Positions 50,500-61,753 are shown, numbered from the stretch's first letter. The stretch is 64,000 bases of DNA from Virgibacillus sp. MSP4-1 (GCF_010092505.1 NZ_CP048021.1:2914001-2978000), one strand, 5' to 3'. Numbers and translations are program-made. The notes: generated from the letters alone by a model not told the origin.

Positions 50500-52221
50500 G
50501 TGAGCGTTCAGGCAAAGGCAAGTATGCGAACAGAAACAAGTACAAAAACGGGGGCAGATTTGCTGGTGGAATCATTACTTCATGAGGATGTTGAAACGAT
50601 TTTTGGTTATCCGGGAGGTGCCGTATTACCCATTTACGATGCCATATATAGAGCAAAAGAATCGTTTCATCATGTATTATCCCGTCATGAACAAGGAGCT
50701 GTTCATGCGGCAGAAGGCTACGCAAGAGTGTCAGGTAAGCCTGGTGTTGTTATTGCGACCTCTGGACCTGGTGCAACCAATCTCGTGACAGGAATTACCG
50801 ATGCCATGATGGATTCCTTACCGCTTGTTATTTTTACCGGCCAGGTAGCACGGCAGGTTATTGGTACAGATGCTTTTCAGGAAGCAGATGTGATGGGGAT
50901 TACTACACCAATTACCAAGCATAATTACCAGGTTCAATCGATGAGTGACCTGCCACGAATTGTAAGAGAGGCCTTTCATATTGCAACCACAGGGCGAAAA
51001 GGTCCAGTTTTGGTTGATATCCCAAAAGATATTTCCGCCAGTATACAGGAAGGCTCATTCGATACAACGTTTGATCTGCCTGGCTATCAGCCAACAACGA
51101 AGCCAAATCCGCTGCAGATTAAAAAGCTGGCTGATGCGATATCGAAAGCAAAAAAACCTCTATTACTTGCCGGAGCAGGCGTTTTACACGGAGAAGCATC
51201 CAGTCTGTTAAAAGCCTTTGCTGTCAAGCATTCCTTACCGGTTGCAACCACCTTACTTGGGTTAGGAAGCTTTCCGGGGAACCACCCGTTATCCCTTGGT
51301 ATGGCAGGAATGCATGGGACCTATGCAGCAAATATGGCTCTATATGAGTGTGATTTGCTTATCAATATTGGCGCTCGCTTTGATGATCGTCTGACAGGAA
51401 ATCTCAAGCACTTTGCCAAACATGCAACGGTTGCTCATATCGATATTGACCCAGCTGAGATTGGCAAAAATGTCAATACGAAAATCCCTGTTGTAGCGGA
51501 TTCCAATGAAGCCCTTCATGAAATGCTGTCGATGATTGAGGAAAGCCCTCAGCACGAGGAGTGGATGAAGCAATTGCAGGATTGGAAGAAGGATTTCCCG
51601 CTGGCCTATAAGCATTCGGATGAGGGTGTTTCTCCGCAATGGCTGGTAGAGGCAATTTACAAAGAGACGGAAGGAAGGGCCATTGTTACAACAGACGTAG
51701 GTCAGCATCAAATGTGGGCTGCGCAATATTATACATTTTCTGATCCGGACAGATGGGTGACTTCAGGCGGCCTCGGAACCATGGGCTTTGGCTTTCCGGC
51801 AGCAATCGGAGCCCAATTGGCGAAACCGGATGAAACCGTGGTAGCACTGGTTGGCGATGGTGGGTTTCAGATGTCCATGCAGGAGCTTTCCCTCCTCCAG
51901 GAAAAAGGATTACCGGTCAAGGTCATTATTATGAATAATGAATCATTAGGAATGGTGCGGCAATGGCAGGAATCCTTCTATGAAGAACGTTACTCTGAAT
52001 CTCTGCTGCCTGTTCAGCCTGATTATGTAAAGCTTGCGGAAAGCTATCAAATTCGTGGATTCAAGGTGGAAACCGAGGAAGAGCTTCAACAGGTCATTCC
52101 TGAAGTATTTGCTTACAGCGGCCCAGTTGTACTGGATTGCAGGGTACTAAAGCTTGAAAATGTTTATCCAATGATTGCACCTGGCAAGGGCATTCACGAA
52201 ATGATAGGGGTGAAACCATGA
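50500..52221 (+). CDS. ilvB: Acetolactate synthase large subunit
   Basis: 573 aa ThDP- and FAD-dependent enzyme making acetolactate and acetohydroxybutyrate. Seen: the N-terminal catalytic Glu in [19 protein letters not shown], a central FAD-binding part with [13 protein letters not shown], and the ThDP motif [16 protein letters not shown] with MNNESLGMV. The start is GTG 50500, nine bases after AGGAGG. It overlaps ilvH by four bases, as expected for catalytic and regulatory subunits. Confidence 0.96.
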   Translation: MSVQAKASMRTETSTKTGADLLVESLLHEDVETIFGYPGGAVLPIYDAIYRAKESFHHVLSRHEQGAVHAAEGYARVSGKPGVVIATSGPGATNLVTGITDAMMDSLPLVIFTGQVARQVIGTDAFQEADVMGITTPITKHNYQVQSMSDLPRIVREAFHIATTGRKGPVLVDIPKDISASIQEGSFDTTFDLPGYQPTTKPNPLQIKKLADAISKAKKPLLLAGAGVLHGEASSLLKAFAVKHSLPVATTLLGLGSFPGNHPLSLGMAGMHGTYAANMALYECDLLINIGARFDDRLTGNLKHFAKHATVAHIDIDPAEIGKNVNTKIPVVADSNEALHEMLSMIEESPQHEEWMKQLQDWKKDFPLAYKHSDEGVSPQWLVEAIYKETEGRAIVTTDVGQHQMWAAQYYTFSDPDRWVTSGGLGTMGFGFPAAIGAQLAKPDETVVALVGDGGFQMSMQELSLLQEKGLPVKVIIMNNESLGMVRQWQESFYEERYSESLLPVQPDYVKLAESYQIRGFKVETEEELQQVIPEVFAYSGPVVLDCRVLKLENVYPMIAPGKGIHEMIGVKP

Positions 52222-52739
52222 GGAGAATCATCACAGCAACCGTTCAGAATCGGAGTGGTGTACTAAATCGGGTAACAGGATTGCTTCATAAAAGGCAGTT
52301 TAACATTGAAAGTATTTCAGTGGGACGCACCGAAACAGAAGGGATTTCAAAAATGACATTTGTCGTTGAAGTTCCTGACTATCAGAAGCTGGAACAGATG
52401 ATTAAGCAGCTCCATAAACAAATCGATGTTTTAAAGGTATCCGACATTACGGATAAGGCCATTGTAGCCCGGGAGCTCGCGTTAATTAAAGTCGTCAGCA
52501 ATAGTCAGATAAGAAGTGAGATTCAGGGCATCATTGAACCATTTCGAGCTTCAATCATTGATGTGAGCCGGGACAGTCTGACCGTTCAGGTAACCGGAAA
52601 AACTGAAAAAATAGAAGCGTTGATTGAATTGCTTCGTCCTTATGGAATCAAAGAATTAGCACGAACAGGATTAACAGCATTCCTTCGCGGGCATCAGCCA
52701 CAGGTGACCGAGATTCCCGCTTATTCAATATTAAAATAA
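52218..52739 (+). CDS. ilvH: Acetolactate synthase regulatory subunit
   Basis: 173 aa. An N-terminal ACT domain (about 1-78: [32 protein letters not shown]) for valine feedback control and a C-terminal ALS_ss domain (about 80-160) with [10 protein letters not shown] and [14 protein letters not shown]. It activates the large subunit and confers valine sensitivity. Start ATG 52218 lies inside the ilvB stop region. Confidence 0.95.
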   Translation: MRRIITATVQNRSGVLNRVTGLLHKRQFNIESISVGRTETEGISKMTFVVEVPDYQKLEQMIKQLHKQIDVLKVSDITDKAIVARELALIKVVSNSQIRSEIQGIIEPFRASIIDVSRDSLTVQVTGKTEKIEALIELLRPYGIKELARTGLTAFLRGHQPQVTEIPAYSILK

Positions 52740-52760
52740 AGTTTAGAAAGGATGTTTAAC

Positions 52761-53795
52761 ATGGCAAACGTACTTTATCACAATGATATTCAGGAAGAGG
52801 TATTAAGAAGTAAAAAGATTGCTGTTGTTGGTTATGGATCACAGGGGCATGCCCATGCACAGAATTTAAAGGAGAATGGTTTTGATGTAGTCGTTGGATT
52901 ACGCAAGGGGAAATCCTGGGATAAAGCAGAAGAGGATGGAATGGCAGTAAAAACCGTCGCAAATGCAGTAGCAGAGTCGGATGTTGTTATGATTCTTCTT
53001 CCGGATGAGTTGCAGCCGGGGATTTATGAAAATCAGATTAAGCCAAACTTAGCTCCTGGCAATGCGCTTGCTTTTGCACACGGATTTAATATTCATTTCA
53101 ATCAGGTGGTTCCACCAGAAGATGTCGATGTATTTCTGGTAGCACCAAAAGCTCCTGGTCATCTGGTAAGAAGGACATTTGAAGAAGGGGCTGGCGTACC
53201 GTCCCTTTACGGAGTATATCAGGACGCATCCGGTCAAGCTACTGAATTGGCATTAGCTTATGCAAAAGGAATCGGATCCGGTCGTGCCGGTATTTTAAAA
53301 ACCTCCTTCCAGGAAGAAACGGAAACAGACTTATTCGGTGAGCAGGCGGTTTTATGCGGAGGAGTATCAAACCTGGTTAAAGCAGGCTTTGAAACCTTAA
53401 CAGAGGCCGGCTATCAGCCTGAAGTCGCTTATTTTGAGTGTTTACATGAACTGAAACTGATTGTTGACTTGATGTATGAAGGCGGACTGGAGAATATGCG
53501 TTACTCTGTTTCCGACACGGCTCAATGGGGAGACTTTGTATCAGGTCCTAAAGTCATCAATGAAGAAACAAGAGAACGTATGAAAGAGGTTTTACAGGAC
53601 GTTCAATCAGGTGCATTTGCCAAAGGATGGATTTTGGAAAATCAGGTAAATCGCCCGCAGTTTAATGCGATTAATGAATTAGAGAAAAATCATCAGCTGA
53701 CCCAGGTTGGAAAAGAATTGCGTGAATTGATGCCATTTGTTAAGCAAAACAAAAAGAAGAAAAAGGAGGAAGTCGTCACTCATGGCTCAAATTAA
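52761..53795 (+). CDS. ilvC: Ketol-acid reductoisomerase (class I)
   Basis: 344 aa. Converts acetolactate to dihydroxy-isovalerate with Mg2+ and NADPH. The Rossmann domain has [16 protein letters not shown] and the cofactor loop [15 protein letters not shown], whose Arg/Lys/Ser favour NADPH. The knotted C-terminal domain includes the [20 protein letters not shown] active-site strip and [13 protein letters not shown] 52761 has GAAAGGA upstream. The last 14 bases (Lys-rich tail, [14 protein letters not shown]) overlap leuA, whose ribosome site is inside ilvC. Confidence 0.96.
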   Translation: MANVLYHNDIQEEVLRSKKIAVVGYGSQGHAHAQNLKENGFDVVVGLRKGKSWDKAEEDGMAVKTVANAVAESDVVMILLPDELQPGIYENQIKPNLAPGNALAFAHGFNIHFNQVVPPEDVDVFLVAPKAPGHLVRRTFEEGAGVPSLYGVYQDASGQATELALAYAKGIGSGRAGILKTSFQEETETDLFGEQAVLCGGVSNLVKAGFETLTEAGYQPEVAYFECLHELKLIVDLMYEGGLENMRYSVSDTAQWGDFVSGPKVINEETRERMKEVLQDVQSGAFAKGWILENQVNRPQFNAINELEKNHQLTQVGKELRELMPFVKQNKKKKKEEVVTHGSN

Positions 53796-55326
53796 ATTCT
53801 TTGATACAACGCTGAGAGATGGGGAGCAGTCTCCGGGAGTGAATTTGAACCAGCTTGAAAAGATTGAGATTGCCAAACAACTCGAACGTTTGGGGATCGA
53901 TGTTATGGAAGCAGGCTTTCCCGCATCTTCTAAAGGGGATTTTGAAGCGGTCAGACAAATTGCCCGTACTATTAAAAACACATCGGTTACAGGATTAGCC
54001 CGGACTACAAAGGAAGATATCGACATTGCCTGGGATGCTCTTAAAGATGCAGCAGAGCCAAGGATTCATATTTTTCTTGCCACTTCACCGATTCATATGA
54101 CACACAAGCTGAAGAAAACCCCGGATGACGTGATTCAGACTTCGGTGGAAATGGTCTCATATGCCAAGCAAAAATTCACCCATGTGGAATGGTCAGCGGA
54201 GGATGCCAGCCGGTCCGATTTAGACTTCCTCGTTAAAATTATTGAAAAGGTTATTGATGCCGGTGCTACCGTTATTAACCTGCCGGATACCGTTGGATAT
54301 ACCACACCTGAGGAATACGGCCGAATGTTCCGCTATGTGAGAGAGCATGTTCCGAATATTGATAGAGTAGCTCTATCTGCACACTGTCATGATGACCTTG
54401 GAATGGCTGTTGCCAACTCGATTGCAGCAATTGAAAACGGCGCGACTCAGATTGAGGGCACAATCAATGGAATCGGGGAACGTGCCGGGAATGCTTCATT
54501 GGAAGAAATTGCAGTGGCACTGAAAATCCGCAACGATTTCTATCAGCATTCCACCAATCTGGTCCTCAATGAAATCAAACGAACGAGTGACTTAATTAGT
54601 AAATTTACCGGAATGATGGTGCCTGGAAATAAAGCAGTTGTTGGCCGGAATGCCTTTGCCCATGAATCTGGAATTCATCAGGATGGGGTGCTGAAGGAGG
54701 CTTCTACTTATGAGATTATTACACCAGAGATGGTCGGGATTAAATCTAACAATCTGGTATTAGGAAAGCATTCAGGACGGCATGCATTCGCGGATAAAGT
54801 AGAACAGCTCGGCTTTGAATTACCTGAAGAAAAAGTGAAAGAAGCCTTTAAAACGTTTAAAGAACTGACCGACCGGAAGAAGGAAGTCACGGATGATGAT
54901 TTGTTTACCATTCTGACAGATTTGCAGTCCGATTCCTTGAACATTGCCAAATACAATCTGGAGTCGTTCCAGGTTCAATATGGATCCCACAATCTCCCAA
55001 CAGCTACGGTAGCCTTGAAAACACCAGAAGGCTACCGTGTGGAAACAGCAAGAACCGGGCAGGGGAGTGTAGAGGCTCTCTACAACACGCTTGAATCCCT
55101 CGTTCAGGAAGAGGTGGATTTAACCGATTACCAGCTGAATTCTATTGGCAAAGGCCGGGATGCACTGGCTGAGGTTCACGTAATGGTGAAGGTCAATGAC
55201 ACCGAAATGGGAGGAAGAGGAGCTGCACAGGATGTATTAGAAGCATCTGCTAATGCGTTCCTGAACGCACTGAACCGTGTACTGATCAATCAGCGTCAGG
55301 CTGAACAGAAAAAGATTCATAGTTAA
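53782..55326 (+). CDS. leuA: 2-Isopropylmalate synthase
   Basis: 514 aa. Condenses ketoisovalerate with acetyl-CoA, the first leucine-specific step. The TIM barrel has [18 protein letters not shown], the [13 protein letters not shown] metal site and the [14 protein letters not shown] loop. The C-terminal LeuA regulatory domain (about 370-510) mediates leucine feedback. ATG 53782 sits in the ilvC end with AAGGAGG 12 bases upstream. Confidence 0.96.
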   Translation: MAQIKFFDTTLRDGEQSPGVNLNQLEKIEIAKQLERLGIDVMEAGFPASSKGDFEAVRQIARTIKNTSVTGLARTTKEDIDIAWDALKDAAEPRIHIFLATSPIHMTHKLKKTPDDVIQTSVEMVSYAKQKFTHVEWSAEDASRSDLDFLVKIIEKVIDAGATVINLPDTVGYTTPEEYGRMFRYVREHVPNIDRVALSAHCHDDLGMAVANSIAAIENGATQIEGTINGIGERAGNASLEEIAVALKIRNDFYQHSTNLVLNEIKRTSDLISKFTGMMVPGNKAVVGRNAFAHESGIHQDGVLKEASTYEIITPEMVGIKSNNLVLGKHSGRHAFADKVEQLGFELPEEKVKEAFKTFKELTDRKKEVTDDDLFTILTDLQSDSLNIAKYNLESFQVQYGSHNLPTATVALKTPEGYRVETARTGQGSVEALYNTLESLVQEEVDLTDYQLNSIGKGRDALAEVHVMVKVNDTEMGGRGAAQDVLEASANAFLNALNRVLINQRQAEQKKIHS

Positions 55327-55368
55327 GGAGAGTTGAGGTTAGTCAAGAAAAAGGGGAGGGTCAGGTTC

Positions 55369-56475
55369 ATGAAAAAACAGATTGCTTTGCTACCTGGTGA
55401 TGGTATAGGTCAGGAGGTCATCCAATCGGCAGTAGAAGTACTGGATGCGATTGCTGATGAATATGGCCATAAATTTGAGTTTGAATCCTTTGATATTGGT
55501 GGTGCGGCAATTGACCGCCATGAAACGCCTTTACCAGATGAAACAATCAGGGGATGTGAACAGGCGGATGCGGTATTGTTGGGTGCGGTCGGGGGGCCCA
55601 GGTGGGAGAACCATCCTTCCCACCTTCGACCTGAAAAAGGTTTATTAGGGATTCGTAAGGCATTAGGTCTTTTTGCCAATCTCAGACCAGTAAAAGGTTT
55701 TCCACAGCTGCTTCATGCTTCACCGTTAAAAGAGGAAGTTGTCAGCGGCAGTGACCTGTTAATTATACGGGAATTGACAGGCGGGCTTTATTTTGGCGAG
55801 CCAAGTGAAATACGCGAAGATGGGCAATCAGTTGTTGATACCCTTGCATACCAGCGCCATGAGATTGAGAGAATTGTAGATCAGGCCTTTCAAAGCGCAA
55901 GGCTGAGAAGAAAGCATTTAACTTCTGTGGATAAGGCGAATGTGCTTGAATCCAGTAAACTCTGGAGAGAGGTTGTGGAAAAAAAACGGAAGGACTACCC
56001 GGATGTAACCGTTGAGCATTTACTGGTGGATGCAGCAGCCATGAAACTCATTACAGATCCAACTCAGTTCGATGTCATCGTAACGGAAAATATGTTTGGC
56101 GATATTTTAAGTGACGAGGCGTCTGTACTGACCGGTTCGCTCGGAATGCTTCCTTCTGCCAGCCTCCGTACAGATGGTGTCGGGCTTTATGAGCCTGTGC
56201 ATGGATCAGCTCCAGATATAGCCGGGCAGGGACTGGCGAATCCACTGGCTATGATTCTGTCGACAGCATTGATGCTCAGGCATTCCCTTCAACTGGAGGA
56301 AGAGGCCAAGGCTGTTGAAGAAGCTGTTCAGGAAACTCTGCGACTCGGCTATCATACAGCAGATTTACATGTAGTAGAGGGAGAACGAGTGGGAACAGAC
56401 GTCATGACCCGTTTGGTTGTCGAAGGAATATCTTCCAGAAGCACATCCGAAAGCATTATGAGCTGCTATATATAG
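55369..56475 (+). CDS. leuB: 3-Isopropylmalate dehydrogenase
   Basis: 368 aa. NAD-dependent oxidative decarboxylation in leucine synthesis. Seen: LLPGDGIGQEV at the start, GAVGGPRWE, RPEKGLLGIRKALGLFANLRP (substrate loop, here split by normal residues), the metal site NMFGDILSDEAS and the NAD motif GLYEPVHGSAPDIAG. ATG 55369 follows GGGGAGGG. It has a longer gap to leuC (60 bases) than other junctions, containing a GGGGACAGTCCCC palindrome. Confidence 0.96.
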   Translation: MKKQIALLPGDGIGQEVIQSAVEVLDAIADEYGHKFEFESFDIGGAAIDRHETPLPDETIRGCEQADAVLLGAVGGPRWENHPSHLRPEKGLLGIRKALGLFANLRPVKGFPQLLHASPLKEEVVSGSDLLIIRELTGGLYFGEPSEIREDGQSVVDTLAYQRHEIERIVDQAFQSARLRRKHLTSVDKANVLESSKLWREVVEKKRKDYPDVTVEHLLVDAAAMKLITDPTQFDVIVTENMFGDILSDEASVLTGSLGMLPSASLRTDGVGLYEPVHGSAPDIAGQGLANPLAMILSTALMLRHSLQLEEEAKAVEEAVQETLRLGYHTADLHVVEGERVGTDVMTRLVVEGISSRSTSESIMSCYI

Positions 56476-56504
56476 GGGTTGTGCTTTAGTGCTTTAAAGC
56501 ATGT

Positions 56505-56517
56505 GGGGACAGTCCCC
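56505..56517. repeat. GGGGACAGTCCCC palindrome between leuB and leuC
   Basis: A 13-base palindrome just ahead of the leuC ribosome site. It is a minor element whose role is unknown. Confidence 0.45.
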
Positions 56518-56535
56518 AGGAAAGGAGTTGAACAC

Positions 56536-57954
56536 ATGGATTACCCGAAAACGATTATTGATAAAATCTGGGAGCGGCACATTGTTCATCAGGAACCGGA
56601 AAAACCTGATTTGCTTTATATTGATCTGCATTTAGTTCATGAAGTCACTTCTCCACAGGCGTTTGAAGGCTTAAGAATGAAGAATAGAAAAGTGCGCAGG
56701 CCGGACCTGACGTACGCAACCATGGACCACAATGTACCGACCATCCACCGGAATGTGATTAAGGATGAGATTTCCAAAACACAGATGGAAACCTTAAAGC
56801 AAAATTGTGAGCAATTTGAGATTCCGCTTGCCGATATTGACCATCCTGATCAGGGAATTGTGCACGTCATTGGCCCGCAATTAGGTTTAACACAACCAGG
56901 GAAAACTATCGTCTGCGGGGATAGTCACACATCCACTCATGGGGCATTCGGCGCCCTTGCTTTTGGGATTGGAACTAGTGAGGTAGAGCACGTATTAGCC
57001 ACCCAGACCATCTGGCAGCAAAAGCCTAAGACTCTAAATGTAAAGGTTAACGGAGACCTTGGAAAAGGCGTGACAGCGAAGGATTTGATCCTGGCGATCA
57101 TTGCTAAACATGGGGTCCGCTTTGGCACCGGCTATATCATTGAGTATACAGGGGATGCGATTCGCAATCTTTCCATGGAAGGGCGAATGACCATCTGCAA
57201 TATGTCCATTGAGGCAGGTGCCAGAGCAGGTTTGATCAGCCCGGATGATACGACCATTGAATATTTAAGAGGAAAACGCCATGTTCCGGAAGGGGAGGCC
57301 TTTGAAAGGGCTGCAGAGGATTGGCGTTCCCTTGCAACAGATGAAGGAGCGGCTTATGATGCCACCGTTGAAATCAATGCTTGGGAGATTGAACCACAGG
57401 TGAGCTGGGGGACCAATCCGAGCATGTGTATCCCGGTCAGTGAGTCGGTACCGGATCCGGAGAATGCAGCAACAGCAAACGAGAAGCAGGCCATTGAACG
57501 AGCGCTTGACTATATGGGACTTGAGCCAAACCAGCCTATTTCCTCCGTAGAAATTGAGCATGTATTCATTGGATCCTGTACCAATTCAAGACTAAGTGAC
57601 TTGCAGCGAGCCGCAGAAATTGTCCGTGGTAAGAAAGTAAAGGATTCAGTTCGGGCTATGGTTGTCCCTGGTTCTCACAGCGTCAAGGAAGCAGCAGAAA
57701 AAGAGGGACTGGATGTTATCTTTAAACAGGCAGGCTTTGAATGGCGGGCAGCCGGCTGCAGTATGTGCCTGGCCATGAATGACGATGTGGTACCACCTGG
57801 AGAACGTTGCGCTTCAACCTCCAATCGTAACTTTGAAGGACGTCAGGGAAATGGAGCAAGAACCCATTTAGTCAGTCCTGAGATGGCAGCAGCTGCAGCG
57901 ATTGAGGGACGATTTACCGATGTTCGTCAAATGGGATCGCCTGTATTAAGCTAA
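56536..57954 (+). CDS. leuC: 3-Isopropylmalate dehydratase large subunit
   Basis: 472 aa aconitase-family [4Fe-4S] enzyme. Cluster cysteines are visible in [17 protein letters not shown] and in [13 protein letters not shown] (Cys-x2-Cys). TMDHNVPT and [20 protein letters not shown] are active-site segments. It acts with the LeuD small subunit encoded next. ATG 56536 follows AAAGGAG; the longer frame covers the intergenic palindrome and is rejected. Confidence 0.96.
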   Translation: MDYPKTIIDKIWERHIVHQEPEKPDLLYIDLHLVHEVTSPQAFEGLRMKNRKVRRPDLTYATMDHNVPTIHRNVIKDEISKTQMETLKQNCEQFEIPLADIDHPDQGIVHVIGPQLGLTQPGKTIVCGDSHTSTHGAFGALAFGIGTSEVEHVLATQTIWQQKPKTLNVKVNGDLGKGVTAKDLILAIIAKHGVRFGTGYIIEYTGDAIRNLSMEGRMTICNMSIEAGARAGLISPDDTTIEYLRGKRHVPEGEAFERAAEDWRSLATDEGAAYDATVEINAWEIEPQVSWGTNPSMCIPVSESVPDPENAATANEKQAIERALDYMGLEPNQPISSVEIEHVFIGSCTNSRLSDLQRAAEIVRGKKVKDSVRAMVVPGSHSVKEAAEKEGLDVIFKQAGFEWRAAGCSMCLAMNDDVVPPGERCASTSNRNFEGRQGNGARTHLVSPEMAAAAAIEGRFTDVRQMGSPVLS

Positions 57955-57979
57955 TTATCGGAAAAAAGGAGGGTCAGCT

Positions 57980-58570
57980 ATGGAGCCGCTGCGAATTCAT
58001 GAGGGACTTGTATATCCTCTTAATCGAACGAATGTAGATACAGATCAAATCATCCCTAAACAATTTTTAAAGCGGATTGAACGACAGGGATTCGGCCAAT
58101 TTTTATTTTATAACTGGCGCTTCTATGATAACGGAGAACCCCGTGAGGACTTTTCGTTAAATGACGAAAAGTATAAAGGGGCTTCCATCCTGGTGGCGGG
58201 GGAAAATTTCGGTTGTGGTTCATCACGTGAGCACGCCCCATGGGCACTGGAGGATTACGGCTTTAAGGTCATCATTGCACCGAGCTTTGCCGATATTTTT
58301 TATAATAATTGTTTTAAAAATGGTCTCTTGCCCGTAACCTTAAATGAGGAAACCGTTCAGCAGCTTATAAAGAAAGCCGAGACTGAACATTATGAGGTAA
58401 CCGTAAATCTTGAAACCCAAACCGTTCAGGATTCAGAGGGACTGCAGGAAAGTTTTGATCTTTCATCCTATCAGAAACAAATGCTGCTAAATGGCTGGGA
58501 TGAAATTGCGGTTACGCTGAATCAAGCGGATAAAATTGATCAATACGAACAAAATATAGTCAAATATTAG
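57980..58570 (+). CDS. leuD: 3-Isopropylmalate dehydratase small subunit
   Basis: 196 aa swivel domain that completes the isomerase active site. Seen: NRTNVDTDQIIPKQFLKRI, then GENFGCGSSREHAPWAL (substrate-binding loop), and ADIFYNNCFKNGLLPV. AAAAGGAGG precedes ATG 57980. It ends 14 bases before the ilvA start proposed here. Confidence 0.96.
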   Translation: MEPLRIHEGLVYPLNRTNVDTDQIIPKQFLKRIERQGFGQFLFYNWRFYDNGEPREDFSLNDEKYKGASILVAGENFGCGSSREHAPWALEDYGFKVIIAPSFADIFYNNCFKNGLLPVTLNEETVQQLIKKAETEHYEVTVNLETQTVQDSEGLQESFDLSSYQKQMLLNGWDEIAVTLNQADKIDQYEQNIVKY

Positions 58571-58584
58571 AGGAGTGTGAAGAC

Positions 58585-59577
58585 ATTGGGAATTGCTTAA
58601 CAGGTCAAAAAATCACGGATGCGATGCAGCAGATGATGGATGTTGTGCATCGCACCCCCCTGACTACATCAACATCCATTAATCAGTTAACAGGAAAACA
58701 GGTTTATTTTAAGATGGAAAATCAGCAGAAAACCGGTGCCTTTAAAATCAGAGGTGCCACGAACAAAATTTCACAGCTTTCAGACAGCGAAAAAAGAAGG
58801 GGGGTTATTGCCGCATCTGCAGGAAACCATGCCCAGGGTGTTGCTCTGGCAGCAACCAAGCACGGCATTCAGTCAAAAATTTTCATGCCGGAGAAAACCC
58901 CGACAGCAAAGGCACAGGCGACCAAAGGATACGGAGCACAAATTGTGTTAACGGGAGAATCCTTTCAGGAAGCCTATGAAGCCGCCATGGAAGAAATGGA
59001 ACGGGAAAATTCCGTTTTTGTTCATCCCTTTGATGACCCGGATGTGATGGCAGGACAGGGAACGATTGGGCTGGAAATGCTTCAGCAGGAGCCTGGACTG
59101 GACACCATTATCGTACCAGTCGGTGGTGGCGGTCTGATTAGTGGTATTGCCGTTGCTGCCAAGCACCTGAATCCAAATATTAGAATCATCGGTGTTCAGG
59201 CCAAGGGGGCATGCCCCACCTATAATCGTTTCTATCAGATGGGATCATCAGGGGTAAAGAGGGTTTCTACCATTGCAGACGGCATTGCCGTGAAGAAACC
59301 AGGCATCCAAACCTTCCCACTCATTCAGCAATTTGTGGACGATATCGTAACGGTTTCGGATGAGGACATTGCAGTTGCGATGGTTTATATGCTGGAGAGA
59401 GGCAAGAACTTAATTGAAGGAGCAGGTGCGAGTGCTTTTGCAGCTCTCCTGGCACATGGCCATCAGATTCGCTCTAAGCATTGCGGTGTTATTGTCAGTG
59501 GAGGCAATATGGATATTTCCAAAATGCCTCATATTCAGCATCTGGCACAACAGAATCAATTGTCATGTCTGGCTTAA
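58585..59577 (+). CDS. ilvA: Threonine dehydratase, TdcB-like short form, with apparent ATT start
   Basis: PLP enzyme that deaminates threonine to 2-ketobutyrate for isoleucine synthesis. Seen: PLP Lys in TGAFKIRGATNK, SAGNHAQGVALAA, the phosphate loop VPVGGGGLISGIA and the end VSGGNMDISKM. It stops after the catalytic domain, so the ACT-like feedback domain of biosynthetic IlvA is missing. The first in-frame ATG (58624) lacks a good ribosome site and would cut the first helix. In the same frame ATT 58585 lies nine bases after AGGAG and gives 330 aa, close to TdcB (329 aa). No ATG, GTG or TTG exists in frame between them. A sequencing error is the alternative. Confidence 0.85.
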   Translation: MGNCLTGQKITDAMQQMMDVVHRTPLTTSTSINQLTGKQVYFKMENQQKTGAFKIRGATNKISQLSDSEKRRGVIAASAGNHAQGVALAATKHGIQSKIFMPEKTPTAKAQATKGYGAQIVLTGESFQEAYEAAMEEMERENSVFVHPFDDPDVMAGQGTIGLEMLQQEPGLDTIIVPVGGGGLISGIAVAAKHLNPNIRIIGVQAKGACPTYNRFYQMGSSGVKRVSTIADGIAVKKPGIQTFPLIQQFVDDIVTVSDEDIAVAMVYMLERGKNLIEGAGASAFAALLAHGHQIRSKHCGVIVSGGNMDISKMPHIQHLAQQNQLSCLA

Positions 59578-59580
59578 TAG

Positions 59581-59616
59581 GTCCGGCTGGTCCCTGGGGG
59601 ATTGGCCGGATTTTTT
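59581..59616 (+). terminator. Terminator of the ilv-leu operon
   Basis: GTCCGGC pairs with GCCGGAT, followed by six T, just after the ilvA stop. Confidence 0.8.
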
Positions 59617-60169
59617 ATGGGAACATTGTAGATGAGTATGAGGAAAGCCTGGGAGAATAATCGAAAAGTGGCTCAATCTTGAACATGACGGACGAAAACT
59701 GAGAATAGAGGTGCCATTCAGTTTAAATCAGATCAATAATGAATTTTTATAGTTAATGGGTCGACAACAGGATTAAATATGAAAATTTTGGCTTAATGTT
59801 TTTAAAAAGAGGATGAATAATGTTTAAACTTGGATTAATCAATTTCAAAACTGGAATAAAAACTAATACTCTGGCATGATTCATAGACTTTTTGGCTCAA
59901 TTAAGGGTCTTTCCAGCTTGAACCAGAATAATAAGGAATAATTTTTATGAATTCGGATTAATAATTCTAACATCCTCGAGATCCATCGAAGGCAGACTCA
60001 CTTATACTATGATCGTGAGTTCACGCAGTCCAAGCCGTTATGGTATGATAATAAAAGTGTTTTTAATTAAGAGACGGAAAAGAGGATATGTCCAATGTGA
60101 TACTAAACTTCCTTTCACAGAAAACCATTCCTGAAACTATAAAATACATCTGTAGAAGGAGTTCCGATA
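59617..60169. other. AT-rich intergenic region before prfC
   Basis: About 550 bases with many stops in all frames and no ORF with a ribosome site. It contains TCGTGAGTTCACG (about 60013) and a -10-like TATGAT near 60042 that may serve prfC. It may be decayed coding sequence, but I see no protein similarity. Confidence 0.5.
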
Positions 60170-61753
60170 ATGGCTGATATGAAAACAGAAGTGAATAGAA
60201 GAAAAACGTTTGCAATCATTTCCCACCCTGATGCCGGGAAAACAACGCTTACGGAAAAAATGCTTTTGCTGGGTGGGGCAATTCGTACAGCAGGCTCTGT
60301 AAAAGCAAAGAAATCGGCAAAGTTTGCAACGTCAGACTGGATGGAGCTTGAAAAACAACGGGGGATTTCCGTTACATCAAGTGTGATGCAGTTTGAATAC
60401 CAGGGATACAAAATTAATATTCTCGATACCCCGGGGCACGAGGACTTTAGTGAGGATACCTACCGTACACTTATGGCCGTAGACAGTGTGGTTATGATAC
60501 TGGATGTTGCCAAGGGTGTGGAAGCACAGACGAAGAAACTGTTTAAAGTTTGTCGGGATCGAGGCATTCCAATTTTCACCTTTATAAACAAAATGGACCG
60601 CTTCGGGAAAGAACCTCTTGAGCTGTTTGAAGAAATTGAAGAGGTATTAGGGATTGAATCCACCCCTATTAATTACCCTATTGGAATGGGACCTACTTTC
60701 ACAGGGGTTTATGACCGGTTTGAAAAGCAGATTGAATATTACGATGATGGTGAAAAGGTAGGCACACAGGAAATTCAGGACTATGATGACCTGCAGGAAC
60801 ACCTGGAAAAGGTTACAGACCAGGCGACCATTGATCAACTGATGGAAGACCTTATGCTCATGGATGAAGCAGGTAATGAATTTGATTATGAAGCTGTCAA
60901 GGAAGGGAAGCAGACACCTGTCTTCTTTGGCAGTGCCGTTTCAAGCTTTGGGGTTCCAACCTTTTTAGAGCACTTTTTAGAAATGGCCCCCTTGCCGGCT
61001 ACACGGAATTCATCAAAAGGAACGGTAAAACCGACAGATGAGGAGTTTTCCGGCTTTGTCTTTAAAATTCAGGCAAACATGGACCCTGCTCACCGTGACC
61101 GAATTGCCTTTCTTCGCATTTGCTCAGGCAAATATGAAAAAGGGATGACGACATGGCTGGACCGAACAGGGAAGCAGATGAAGCTGGCTCTTCCTCAGCA
61201 GTTCTTTGCTGACAGCCGTGAAAATGTAGAGGAAGCATATGCCGGGGACATTATTGGTCTGTATGATCCAGGGGTCTATCAGATTGGGGACACAGTCTGC
61301 GGATCTAAGAATATTTTCAGTTTTGGCGATTTGCCGCAGTTTCCACCGGAGCATTTTGCCAAAGTGCGGCCAAAAAATGCTATGAAGCATAAACAGTACA
61401 TCAAAGGGATTCAGCAAATTGCCCAGGAAGGCGCGATTCAGGTTTACCGGACGCCGCATATGGAGGAAACCATTCTGGGAGCAGTGGGTCAGCTGCAATT
61501 TGATGTATTTATTTATCGAATGAAGGCAGAATATGGTGTGGACCTTGTGATGGATACGCTAAGCTTCCAGATTGCCCGCTGGGTAGCTGAAGGTGAGGTA
61601 CCTGAAAAATTAAGACGGACCAGTACGAACATGATGGTTTATGATTATGTGGATCGACCTGTTATGCTGTTCAAAAATGACTTTAACCTTGAGTATTTCC
61701 AAAGTCAGAATGAAAGCATTATCCTGTCAGAGCGCCCGCCAAAAAAAGAATAA
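60170..61753 (+). CDS. prfC: Peptide chain release factor 3
   Basis: 527 aa translational GTPase that removes RF1/RF2 from the ribosome after termination. G1 is SHPDAGKTT, G2 region KQRGISVTSSVMQF, G3 DTPGHEDFSEDTYR, G4 NKMDR. An EF-Tu-like domain II and the RF3 C-terminal domain (about 390-527) follow. GAAGGAG precedes the ATG. Monocistronic. RF3 is not universal in Bacillaceae, so its presence is informative for placing the strain. Confidence 0.95.
   Translation: MADMKTEVNRRKTFAIISHPDAGKTTLTEKMLLLGGAIRTAGSVKAKKSAKFATSDWMELEKQRGISVTSSVMQFEYQGYKINILDTPGHEDFSEDTYRTLMAVDSVVMILDVAKGVEAQTKKLFKVCRDRGIPIFTFINKMDRFGKEPLELFEEIEEVLGIESTPINYPIGMGPTFTGVYDRFEKQIEYYDDGEKVGTQEIQDYDDLQEHLEKVTDQATIDQLMEDLMLMDEAGNEFDYEAVKEGKQTPVFFGSAVSSFGVPTFLEHFLEMAPLPATRNSSKGTVKPTDEEFSGFVFKIQANMDPAHRDRIAFLRICSGKYEKGMTTWLDRTGKQMKLALPQQFFADSRENVEEAYAGDIIGLYDPGVYQIGDTVCGSKNIFSFGDLPQFPPEHFAKVRPKNAMKHKQYIKGIQQIAQEGAIQVYRTPHMEETILGAVGQLQFDVFIYRMKAEYGVDLVMDTLSFQIARWVAEGEVPEKLRRTSTNMMVYDYVDRPVMLFKNDFNLEYFQSQNESIILSERPPKKE

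Noticed and set aside
59617-60169. Decayed gene or mobile element before prfC
   Set aside because: No inverted ends, target duplication or protein-like frame could be identified.
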